DNA from: Sphingobacterium athyrii
GTDB lineage: Bacteria > Bacteroidota > Bacteroidia > Sphingobacteriales > Sphingobacteriaceae
Length of the DNA stretch: 64,000 nucleotides
Reading direction: 5' to 3'
Assembly (NCBI RefSeq): GCF_003071065.1
Contig: NZ_QCXX01000002.1
Coordinates: forward strand, 434,001 to 498,000
The number at the start of each line of letters is the position of its first letter. The first letter of the stretch is position 1. This document shows, one piece after another, positions 36,284-43,951 of the stretch. The notes under the pieces are model-generated. The model searched no databases. It saw only the letters and a list, made by a program, of their open reading frames with translations, and had not been told where the DNA came from. Position numbers and translations under genes: made by a program.

Positions 36284-37033
36284 ATGATCAAAATAGGAAT
36301 AAGCGCATGCTTTTTTTATCCCGACAAGGATCGTGCTGTTTTTGGGCCCAAATCGTTGAGCTATATGGAAAATGACATGGCACGCTGGATCGGGAAAAAG
36401 GGCATACTTCCGGTGCTGCTCCCCGATTTGGATGATAGCTTGTTGACGGAAATCATTGATCAGATGGATGGTATCATCCTCCAGGGCGGAAGTGATATCG
36501 CTCCGGGGCGTTATGGTGAAGTTCCAATAGGTCGATGGAAAGGAGATGCTTATCGGGATCAGTATGAATTAAAAATACTGGATTACGCGATTAAGCAGGA
36601 GAAGCCAATATTGGGGATTTGTCGGGGTTTTCAATTAATGAACGTTTATTTTGGTGGCACGCTTTATCAGGATATTCCTTCACAGGTACCCGTTGCGGGA
36701 GTCCACCGATCGGCGGAATTATACGATACGATTAATCATCCTATTAAATTTGTTTCCGGAACCTTGTTTGGTGATCTGTATGGACATGTTTCTAACCCTA
36801 AGGTAAACACTGTACATCATCAGGCGATCAAACAACTGGGACAGGATTTGGAAGTATATGCTCGTTCAGACGATGGTTTTATAGAAGCATTTGGATATAC
36901 CAAAGTAGCTGCCGGTAAAGTTATGGGAGTACAATGGCACCCAGAGTTCTCCGGCACGCAAGCTGGCGAGCTTTTGGATGAAGAATTGATTTTTAATGTT
37001 TTTCTTGAACATGCAAAACAACATAGAAATTAG
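36284..37033 (+). CDS. PuuD-like gamma-glutamyl hydrolase (peptidase C26)
   Basis: The start at 36284 (MIKIGISACFFYPDKDRAVF) matches the family; an earlier ATG (36257) overlaps the dehydrogenase. About 249 residues. Class I glutamine-amidotransferase fold with the nucleophile Cys in KPILGICRGFQLMNVYFGGT and the His/Glu pair in VMGVQWHPEFSG. Family members cleave gamma-glutamyl-GABA. Here the likely substrate is a gamma-glutamyl amino acid such as gamma-glutamylglycine. Confidence 0.9.
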   Translation: MIKIGISACFFYPDKDRAVFGPKSLSYMENDMARWIGKKGILPVLLPDLDDSLLTEIIDQMDGIILQGGSDIAPGRYGEVPIGRWKGDAYRDQYELKILDYAIKQEKPILGICRGFQLMNVYFGGTLYQDIPSQVPVAGVHRSAELYDTINHPIKFVSGTLFGDLYGHVSNPKVNTVHHQAIKQLGQDLEVYARSDDGFIEAFGYTKVAAGKVMGVQWHPEFSGTQAGELLDEELIFNVFLEHAKQHRN

Positions 37034-38387
37034 AAACCCTGCCACAGGAGAGGTGGACGCTGTGATCCCTGCCATCACGGCTGCTGAATTGGATGTAACG
37101 GTTAACGTTTTGAAAAAGGGGCAACGTTCCTGGTCAAAAGTACCACTACAACAACGTTTAGACTGCATAATTGAATTTGGTCAGTTAATTCTGGCCAATA
37201 AACAGGAGCTTGCTGAAATCCTGACAAGGGAAACAGGAAAGCCTATAACGCAATCGCTGAACGAAATTGCGGGTGCACAAAACCGTATTGAGCATCTTAA
37301 AGCAAACGCCAGCCGATGGCTTTCGGAGGAACTCATTACGACGGAAGGGACAACACATGAAAAGATCGTGTATGAACCATTGGGAGTGATCGCCAATATA
37401 TCGGCATGGAATTTCCCATATAACGTTGGATTTAATGTATTCCTGTATGCGTTGGCGGCTGGAAATGCCGTGCTTTATAAACCATCCGAGTTCGCTACCG
37501 TTACAGGCATACGATTTGAAAAATACCTATATCAAGCGGGGATTCCTGAAGACGTATTTAAATGTATTGTCGGAGATGGCCAAATTGGACAACGGTTGTT
37601 GGAGCTGCCTTTAGCTGGTTATTTTTTTACAGGTTCGTATAAGACCGGTGTCCATATCGCTACCACAGTGGCACATAAACTGGTTCCGGTTCAACTAGAG
37701 CTCGGGGGGAAGGATCCATTATATGTCACCGATGATATCGTTGATATTAAGAAAGCTGCGATTCTCGCCGCAGAAGGTGCTTTTTACAACAATGGGCAGA
37801 GCTGCTGTGCTGTAGAGCGCATTTATGTCTCGGATAAGATTTATGATCAGTTTGTTGAAGCCTTTATTGAAGAGGTCGCCTCTTATACTATTGGAGATCC
37901 GATGATGCAGGATGTATTTATCGGGCCCCTCACCAGACCCGCCCAGCTTACTGTGCTTGATGCACAAGTAAAAGATGCACTCGCCAAAGGAGCGACGTTG
38001 CGCCTAGGTGGGCATGCACTGGAAAAAAACGGATATTATTATGCGCCTACGGTATTTGAACACTGTAACCATGAAATGGAATTGATGAAAGAAGAGACTT
38101 TTGGGCCATTGATCGGCATACAGAAGGTAACTTCAGATGATGAGGCAGTCCGTTTAATGCAGGACACCACATACGGTTTGACCGCGGCTGTGTTTTCCAG
38201 TGACGAAGAGCGGGCCATGACCATCCTCGAAAAAATGGATACGGGAACAGTATATTGGAATTGCTGCGATAGGGTAAGTCCAAATGTCCCTTGGTCGGGG
38301 CGGAAAAACTCAGGATTGGGATCAACCTTATCCGCGCAGGGAATTCGGGCATTCGTTCAGCCCAAAGCATACCACTTACGACCCTAG
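37011..38387 (+). CDS. Aldehyde dehydrogenase
   Basis: The start at 37011 (MQNNIEIRNPATGEVDAVIP) overlaps the hydrolase gene by 23 bp. About 458 residues, NAD(P)-dependent. Conserved elements: ISAWNFPYNVGFNVFLYALA, LVPVQLELGGKDPLYVTDDI (catalytic Glu), FYNNGQSCCAVERIYVSDKI with the catalytic Cys, and MKEETFGPLIGIQ. It would oxidise the gamma-glutamyl aminoaldehyde to its acid and completes the operon. Confidence 0.93.
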   Translation: MQNNIEIRNPATGEVDAVIPAITAAELDVTVNVLKKGQRSWSKVPLQQRLDCIIEFGQLILANKQELAEILTRETGKPITQSLNEIAGAQNRIEHLKANASRWLSEELITTEGTTHEKIVYEPLGVIANISAWNFPYNVGFNVFLYALAAGNAVLYKPSEFATVTGIRFEKYLYQAGIPEDVFKCIVGDGQIGQRLLELPLAGYFFTGSYKTGVHIATTVAHKLVPVQLELGGKDPLYVTDDIVDIKKAAILAAEGAFYNNGQSCCAVERIYVSDKIYDQFVEAFIEEVASYTIGDPMMQDVFIGPLTRPAQLTVLDAQVKDALAKGATLRLGGHALEKNGYYYAPTVFEHCNHEMELMKEETFGPLIGIQKVTSDDEAVRLMQDTTYGLTAAVFSSDEERAMTILEKMDTGTVYWNCCDRVSPNVPWSGRKNSGLGSTLSAQGIRAFVQPKAYHLRP

Positions 38388-38497
38388 ATTGATATACTAA
38401 TATCCGAGGTAGGGGAGGCAGGAACGAATTTCGACATTTTAAGTAAGTCGTTTAGTCTAGCGAAAGTTTTTTATTGATAAAACTTTCTAATTTATAA

Positions 38498-38546
38498 AAG
38501 GTGTGTTCCATAATTCAATATTTATGGGGCTACACCTTATTTTTTA
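38498..38546 (+). terminator. Terminator of the gamma-glutamylation operon
   Basis: AAGGTGT (38498-38504) pairs with ACACCTT (38532-38538), with inner CCATAA/TTATGG pairing, followed by ATTTTTT. It overlaps the stop codon of the convergent phosphoesterase gene. A second weak hairpin lies at 38462-38487. Confidence 0.6.
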
Positions 38547-39798
38547 AATGGAATATCGTGATCTCAGGCAGTATCCCCAATCTGCTTGGGTAATCGAGGT
38601 AGCCGAAACCAACATTGACATAAAGCGATTGATGTTTCTCTTGGTATAGGCCAGCCCATTCACGATATGCGTATTGGATTGGACTCCATTGATAGTCAGG
38701 ATGGCTAAACCCAAATTGTCCGCCATGCGTGTGTCCGCTAAAGGTGACATCAATCATGGGGTATTTTGGTAATATCTCAGCTCTCCAATGTGAGGGATCA
38801 TGTGAAAGCAGCAGGTTGACTGCTGAGGAGGGATCCACTTTGGACATAGCCAGATCAAGATCACCATAGTTGTGCGGGTTGTTTACGCCCCAATTCTCGA
38901 CACCGATGAGGGTGATTTTTTCGTTATTTAGGCTGACCTCTTTTGATTCATTGAGAAGGAGCTGCCAACCAAGTTTACGATGAATGTCTTTCACATTGAC
39001 TAAATTCTCCTTCTTTGTCGAGGTATGTTTATTGTTGAAATGAAATCTATTAAAATGATAGTCTCCATAGTCATGATTTCCCAAAATTGAAAAAATGCCA
39101 AGCGGGGCGCTTAGCTTGTTAAAAATGGGGAGGTAATCATCCATTTCCTCAGCAAAATCATTTACTAAATCTCCAGTAAAAAAAATCATGTCCGGTTTCT
39201 GTGCAAGCAGTAGTGCTACACCTTTTGTTACTGCATCTAAATTATAAAGGCTCCCGGCGTGTATATCTGAAATCTGAGCGATAGTAATACCATCGAAAGA
39301 TCTAGGAAGATTTGGTAAAATCAGGTTAACATGTTTGACCCGGTAATTATAAATATTGGACTTAAACCCACGGGTCAACGCCACCAATGGAATACTGCTT
39401 ATCAAAAGTCCACTTTTGATAATAAAATCAGATCTTCCCATGCGCGCGCTGTTACCATTTGAATCCACTACCATGCTGTTCTCTGTTGGCCGTCTAAAAA
39501 TATTTATGATGAACGCCGATAGTACATCAACGCCAATAAATAGAAACAGGATCGCTTTTCCCAATAAGAGGGAAATAGGGAAGAACATGAAACAAGCAGC
39601 GATAAAATTGCTCCATTCAAAAAATAAATTTAAGAATATACAGACATAAGAGGAAATACTCAATAGCCACCAGATGATGTTTGCAACTAATGGCTGTGAT
39701 TTCCATACAGCCAGTCTGCGTAACCTTAAGTATATTAAAACATCAAAAAGAAGAAATATAACGATAATTTTTAGGTAAGTGTATAACTGTGGGATCAT
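38530..39798 (-). CDS. Membrane metallophosphoesterase (YkuE/calcineurin-like)
   Basis: A 422-residue protein with about four N-terminal helices (residues ~5-110) followed by a metallophosphoesterase domain. Metal ligands: AQISDIHAGS, FFTGDLVNDF, GNHDYGDY and FSGHTHGGQFG. The tail region (SLYVNVGFGYLDYPSRLGIL) is typical of this subfamily. Related proteins act on UDP-diacylglucosamine or phospholipids, but the substrate here is not shown. Confidence 0.92.
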   Translation of the reverse strand: MIPQLYTYLKIIVIFLLFDVLIYLRLRRLAVWKSQPLVANIIWWLLSISSYVCIFLNLFFEWSNFIAACFMFFPISLLLGKAILFLFIGVDVLSAFIINIFRRPTENSMVVDSNGNSARMGRSDFIIKSGLLISSIPLVALTRGFKSNIYNYRVKHVNLILPNLPRSFDGITIAQISDIHAGSLYNLDAVTKGVALLLAQKPDMIFFTGDLVNDFAEEMDDYLPIFNKLSAPLGIFSILGNHDYGDYHFNRFHFNNKHTSTKKENLVNVKDIHRKLGWQLLLNESKEVSLNNEKITLIGVENWGVNNPHNYGDLDLAMSKVDPSSAVNLLLSHDPSHWRAEILPKYPMIDVTFSGHTHGGQFGFSHPDYQWSPIQYAYREWAGLYQEKHQSLYVNVGFGYLDYPSRLGILPEITIFHLKNKV

Positions 39799-39907
39799 AT
39801 AAAATTTTACCTTTTTAAGGGATAAGTCGAAAATTGATTAATTATATCTAAAGTACTATTTTTTATGTTAATCCTGATATGGATTTGTCCTGCTACCAAA
39901 GCTAAAT

Positions 39908-39923
39908 CTTGTCATAGGACAAG
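39908..39923. promoter_or_regulatory. Candidate operator CTTGTC-N4-GACAAG upstream of the VOC gene
   Basis: CTTGTCATAGGACAAG: perfect 6-bp arms with a 4-bp spacer, 51 bp before the ATG at 39975. The same motif stands before the membrane-protein gene on the other strand (41060-41075). Confidence 0.5.
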
Positions 39924-39974
39924 CGTTTTGACTAATTAATTTTACTATTTTGTTTGTGATTTAAGAACAAAAAT

Positions 39975-40340
39975 ATGAACATAAAATTTGAAGCGGGGAT
40001 TAATATCGCTATAAAAATTCCCAAAAATAAATACGAAAAGACTGTTGCATTTTACAGGGATATACTGAAATTGGATGTAGAGGAGAAGCCAATCAATAAC
40101 CCGACGGTTTCGAGGACACATGAAGTGAAATTTGGACACAATATCATTTGGTTAGATTGCGTGGATAATTATACTCATTCCGAAACTTGGTTGCAGCTTA
40201 CTGTTCCTAATGTCCCTGAGGCGACCGATTATCTGTTATCAAATGGGGTGGAAACCTGTGACGAAATCGAGGAACTTCCAGAAAATATGCACTGGATAAC
40301 TGACCCTGCGGGTACAGTGTTTAATTTGCAAAAAACATGA
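39975..40340 (+). CDS. VOC-superfamily (glyoxalase-like) protein
   Basis: A 121-residue cytosolic protein of the vicinal-oxygen-chelate fold, with paired beta-alpha-beta modules: KYEKTVAFYRDILKLDVEEK, then GHNIIWLDCVD and ETWLQLTVPNVPEATDYLLS, ending WITDPAGTVFNLQKT. Members bind a metal and a small ligand (glyoxalase, dioxygenase or antibiotic-binding roles). The function here is unknown. It is convergent with the next gene and shares an operator-like palindrome with it. Confidence 0.82.
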   Translation: MNIKFEAGINIAIKIPKNKYEKTVAFYRDILKLDVEEKPINNPTVSRTHEVKFGHNIIWLDCVDNYTHSETWLQLTVPNVPEATDYLLSNGVETCDEIEELPENMHWITDPAGTVFNLQKT

Positions 40341-40371
40341 TAATTACAAGTTAAGTGATGTTTGCAGCATC

Positions 40372-41010
40372 CTACCATTTTTCTACTTTGATGGCTTTCC
40401 TCAAAGGATGAAAGTGAGATAATATGACAATAGGTACTATGATAGTTGGAAGCAAGACATATGGAAATTGTAGTACAGCAATATTGGGTTGATCAAATGC
40501 CATTGTTTGTAAAGGTAATGGCGATGATAATATACCAATAACAACGACTTGCAATAACGAACATATCCCTAAAATATTCCATACTTTGAAAAGTGCAGAT
40601 GTCAATATTCTGGGATTTAGGCTACTGAATACTAAAAATAAAATGGCGGTGACACCAAAAAATAGATCATAGTTCCAACCAAGAAAGGTCATTTCGATGG
40701 GGAGCATTTTATGCTTGAAAAGTTGGAAAATGATGAATTCAATCGGGATTCTAATGATATGGATACCCAACAGGTAATAAACGTTCAACCCTACATTTTT
40801 TGATAATCTATAGTAGCTTATACTGAGCAGGAGAACACTCACAAGGATGAGCACAAAAGAAGGTGGAAATGATAGGAAAATATTAAATGATGAGACTGCT
40901 GAAAGTGCAAATGACCATATCATCATAGGAATGATGATCATTTTATTAGGGGACGCCAGTCCAAATAAAACGATACATGCTAAGGTGAAAACTGAAAAAA
41001 GAACGTGCAT
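40372..41010 (-). CDS. Hypothetical multi-helix membrane protein
   Basis: A 212-residue protein with six or seven hydrophobic segments and little polar sequence between them. FNIFLSFPPSFVLILVSVLL and GLNVYYLLGIHIIRIPIEFI are typical stretches; no family recognised. A long perfect inverted repeat lies 42 bp upstream. Confidence 0.68.
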   Translation of the reverse strand: MHVLFSVFTLACIVLFGLASPNKMIIIPMMIWSFALSAVSSFNIFLSFPPSFVLILVSVLLLSISYYRLSKNVGLNVYYLLGIHIIRIPIEFIIFQLFKHKMLPIEMTFLGWNYDLFFGVTAILFLVFSSLNPRILTSALFKVWNILGICSLLQVVVIGILSSPLPLQTMAFDQPNIAVLQFPYVLLPTIIVPIVILSHFHPLRKAIKVEKW

Positions 41011-41051
41011 AGAAAAACAGATTTGTGTTATAAAACTAAAAGATATTCTGG

Positions 41052-41083
41052 TTTAAATACTTGTCCTAAGACAAGTATTTAAA
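41052..41083. promoter_or_regulatory. Perfect 14-bp inverted repeat upstream of the membrane-protein gene
   Basis: Arms TTTAAATACTTGTC and GACAAGTATTTAAA with a 4-bp spacer (CTAA). The core is the CTTGTC-N4-GACAAG motif also found before the VOC gene. A symmetric operator is more likely than a terminator because it precedes the gene's start. Confidence 0.55.
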
Positions 41084-41503
41084 TGACTTATCTGCTGTCT
41101 TCTTTGAATTTGCGCTATCCAAACTTTACGCGCCAAGAGCGCTGACAATGAAAAAATTATTTGACTGCTGAGGTATCAACTTTTTAAAGTCAATAAATGA
41201 ATACGGATGCGAATGGTCTTTAAAAGACGACCGTTTAAATTATATTAAATCCGGTGTATATAATTGTTTTTTCGTAAATGGTTTAATGCGAATTATTATT
41301 CGTATCTTTAGGAATAAGGTTTACTACTTACATAACCCATTCGGTAAGCCAAATATGATAAAAGCTTCTTGTTTTATCTTTAAATTTCCCCAATCACCCA
41401 ATCGCGAAATTTTCTGTTAGAACCAACCGCACATAATTTTAATCACCCGCTGCTAATGTTTTTATGGTTATCGGGTATCTTCACAATATAAATTTCATAG
41501 GTC
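41084..41503. other. Intergenic region, 420 bp
   Basis: No gene recognised. A small palindromic stretch CGAATTATTATTCG (near 41289-41302) precedes TATCTTTA, which is close to a -7 element and might drive the small reading frame at 41504. Confidence 0.4.
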
Positions 41504-41626
41504 ATGAGTAAAGATCAAAAAAAGGAAAAAAGCACCAAAGAAAAAACGCAGTCTTCTTATCAAAAAGAGAAAGACTCGATTTCAAAAGATTTAACAGATA
41601 ATGTCTTCCGAAAGAAAAAGAAATAA
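41504..41626 (+). CDS. Small lysine-rich protein (40 residues)
   Basis: The frame from ATG 41504 to TAA 41626 encodes MSKDQKKEKSTKEKTQSSYQ and then KEKDSISKDLTDNVFRKKKK. It is highly charged, with no hydrophobic core, and likely disordered. Support: it begins after a long leader, and a T-tailed hairpin follows at 41677-41726. It resembles small basic proteins seen in Sphingobacteriaceae, but I cannot name a family. Coding is plausible, not proven. Confidence 0.5.
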   Translation: MSKDQKKEKSTKEKTQSSYQKEKDSISKDLTDNVFRKKKK

Positions 41627-41676
41627 GCCGTGTAGCAGATTGCTTGTCTTAAAATAATGGTAGATTATTAATTTGG

Positions 41677-41726
41677 AGCGAGTATAAAGGATGGAGTATT
41701 AGACCATGCTTTTGCTCGCTTTTTTA
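41677..41726 (+). terminator. Possible terminator after the small lysine-rich gene
   Basis: AGCGAG (41677-41682) pairs with CTCGCT (41715-41720), followed by TTTTTT. The stem is short and the loop long, so the call is tentative. Confidence 0.45.
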
Positions 41727-41832
41727 TGTGCAAATTTTTTATGCTCGCCTCATTAATTAAACTTTTTTCGATTAAGACCAAGTGTTTAAATTCTCTTCAG
41801 AAGAGGAATAAAAATTTCAGGAGTCATTAACA

Positions 41833-42888
41833 CTAAAGCTTATAGGTAAAAGCATTGATATTCATTCCGGCACCTACCGAAGCAAATAAGATAATGTCAT
41901 TTTTTTGAAAGGAATGACCATTCATTTTTCCCTGTCTGATTAAATCGTAAAGCGTTGGAATTGTTGCGACACTGCTATTTCCAAATTTATGAATAGACAT
42001 AGGCATGATGTCTTTTGGCGGCTGCATGTTGTATAAACCATAGAATCGTGAAATAATAGCCTCATCCATTTTCTCATTAGCCTGATGAATTAATACTTTT
42101 TTTATTGCAGTAATATCTAAATTAGCTTTTTCCATACAGGCCTGCATGGCTAAAGGGACTTTGTTGAGTGCGAATTCATATATTTTCCGCCCTTTCATTT
42201 TTATGTAGTATGTATTTGGTTCGTGTTGGCTGTTAAAGGAATTGCCAAAATAAAGGTAATCGGATTCATCAAAAGTATAACTTGCACTCTGATAGGAGAG
42301 CAATCCTGCTTCCGAGGCTGTTCCTTCTACAATAACTGCACCCGCACCATCAGCATAGATCATCGAATCACGATCGTAGGGATCTACGACTCGGGAGAGA
42401 GTTTCGGTACCAATAATCATACAACGTTTGGCCATTCCCGATTTGATAAATGCATTCGCCTGTATCATCCCTTCATTCCAGCCCGGACAGCCAAATAGAA
42501 GGTCGTAAGCGATACAGCCCGGATTTTTTATTCCTAATTTTTTCTTAACCCGAGCGGCTAAACTAGGTACGGTATCCGATTGAGTCTTTCCATAACGTAC
42601 ATCTCCATAATTATGCGCTACAATGATATAATCGAGTGTCTCTTGATCTACTCCAGCATTTGCAACTGCTCTTTCTGCCGCAATAAATGCAAGGTCAGAG
42701 GCTACTTGATTCTCCGCAGCATAACGACGTTCGGAAATTCCGGTAATATCTTTAAACTTGCCTATAATGGACTCGGGATATTTGATTGGCTCGCCTGTTT
42801 CATCCAAAAAAACACGATTTTCAAAATGTGTGTTGTTTATTATAGTGTCCGGAAGATAGCTGCCCGACCCAATAATTTTAGTATTCAT
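41833..42888 (-). CDS. 3-oxoacyl-ACP synthase III (FabH-like) family protein
   Basis: The start at 42888 (MNTKIIGSGSYLPDTIINNT) follows a strong GGGAGGGA ribosome site; the earlier ATG lacks one. About 351 residues. Thiolase fold with the catalytic Cys in AYDLLFGCPGWNEGM (~residue 120), His in KVLIHQANEKMDE and Asn in KFGNSSVATIPTL. No acyl-carrier or fatty-acid genes adjoin it, so it may be a secondary KAS-III used for a specialised lipid or acyl product rather than the housekeeping FabH. Confidence 0.9.
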   Translation of the reverse strand: MNTKIIGSGSYLPDTIINNTHFENRVFLDETGEPIKYPESIIGKFKDITGISERRYAAENQVASDLAFIAAERAVANAGVDQETLDYIIVAHNYGDVRYGKTQSDTVPSLAARVKKKLGIKNPGCIAYDLLFGCPGWNEGMIQANAFIKSGMAKRCMIIGTETLSRVVDPYDRDSMIYADGAGAVIVEGTASEAGLLSYQSASYTFDESDYLYFGNSFNSQHEPNTYYIKMKGRKIYEFALNKVPLAMQACMEKANLDITAIKKVLIHQANEKMDEAIISRFYGLYNMQPPKDIMPMSIHKFGNSSVATIPTLYDLIRQGKMNGHSFQKNDIILFASVGAGMNINAFTYKL

Positions 42889-43401
42889 AAATGTCCCTCC
42901 GTTTCTCAACTATTGAGTTAGCAATTGTATTTTATCTAGTGGAAACGCAGCGTTCTCTTTCGATGCCCAGTGATATATAGATTTCAATGTACACGTTTTT
43001 TTACTGAGCCTTCCTTTTTTTAATTTACTAAAATTATTTGTAATATTCCTACACAAAATAAATAAAAGAGGATTTTTTCTTTATCCCTGGTGTATATACC
43101 TTAAGTGTCAATCAAATTCGTTCTAGGTGAACTAATATACATTGAGAACTGTTCTCTTGAGAAAAAAGCCCGACATTTTAAACATTAAAAGAATGGTATT
43201 GGGCCATCAAAGTAACCAATTTGCATAGCTGCAACAGAGTAATTGTACTGTTGTGGGCATTAGGAAATGTGTCATAGACCAGCAAAGCGAAGATCTATCA
43301 TTAACAATCGGAATTTTTTGTATTCTGACGAATAGCTAACAAAAGACCTATGTCGCTTATGAATTAATCTATGCTCATTGTATGATTTTAAAAATATAAC
43401 A
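42889..43401. other. 513-bp intergenic region
   Basis: No gene recognised. It contains a perfect palindrome GAGAAC-T-GTTCTC at 43144-43156, a possible regulator site of unknown owner. The region is otherwise AT-rich. Confidence 0.45.
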
Positions 43402-43767
43402 ATGAAAAGACAAATTGTGGTTTGTGACAATGATATAGAGATCCTAAATGCATTTTCTATGATCTTAGAAGACGATCAGACTGTCGTAACAACGGTTGCT
43501 AACGCCTCGGCCTTAGCTGCTGTATTGGATGGTATAAAAGCTGACATACTTTTTATGGATATCCATATGCCTAACCAAGATGGCGATCAAATACTTCGCG
43601 AATTACGGGCTTCGGATAAACATCATAAGCTGCCTGTTGTCATGATTTCTGGAAGTCCCGATGGAAGAAGTATATCCTTGGAATGTGGAGCTGATGGGTT
43701 TTTAGCTAAGCCTTTTGATATCATTGATGTTGAAAATTATATTCGAAGATTTGTCTACGAACGATGA
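43402..43767 (+). CDS. Single-domain response regulator (REC)
   Basis: The start at 43402 (MKRQIVVCDNDIEILNAFSM). About 121 residues, a receiver domain only. The acidic pair is in VCDND, the phospho-acceptor Asp in ILFMDIHMPNQDGDQILREL (about residue 52), and the conserved Lys in GFLAKPFDI. No output domain or partner kinase lies nearby. Such proteins relay phosphate to other regulators or act on motility or kinases. Confidence 0.9.
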   Translation: MKRQIVVCDNDIEILNAFSMILEDDQTVVTTVANASALAAVLDGIKADILFMDIHMPNQDGDQILRELRASDKHHKLPVVMISGSPDGRSISLECGADGFLAKPFDIIDVENYIRRFVYER

Positions 43768-43898
43768 CCTTAATTCTTGTTTTAGTAAGCGTATCCTCTA
43801 TTTTAAGGCTTTATCGTTTGGTCGAAACGTCGTTGTCATATTTTTTACGCACTTGTATTTAGATTTATTCAAAATAATAATATATTTGACCCCATTAT

Positions 43899-43906
43899 TA
43901 TCTTTG
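43899..43906 (+). promoter_or_regulatory. -7 element of the TonB receptor gene
   Basis: TATCTTTG matches TAnnTTTG exactly, 46-67 bp before the two possible starts. Confidence 0.5.
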
Positions 43907-43951
43907 ATTTAAATACAGAATAAATATCATCTACTAGGTTTTTATACACAA

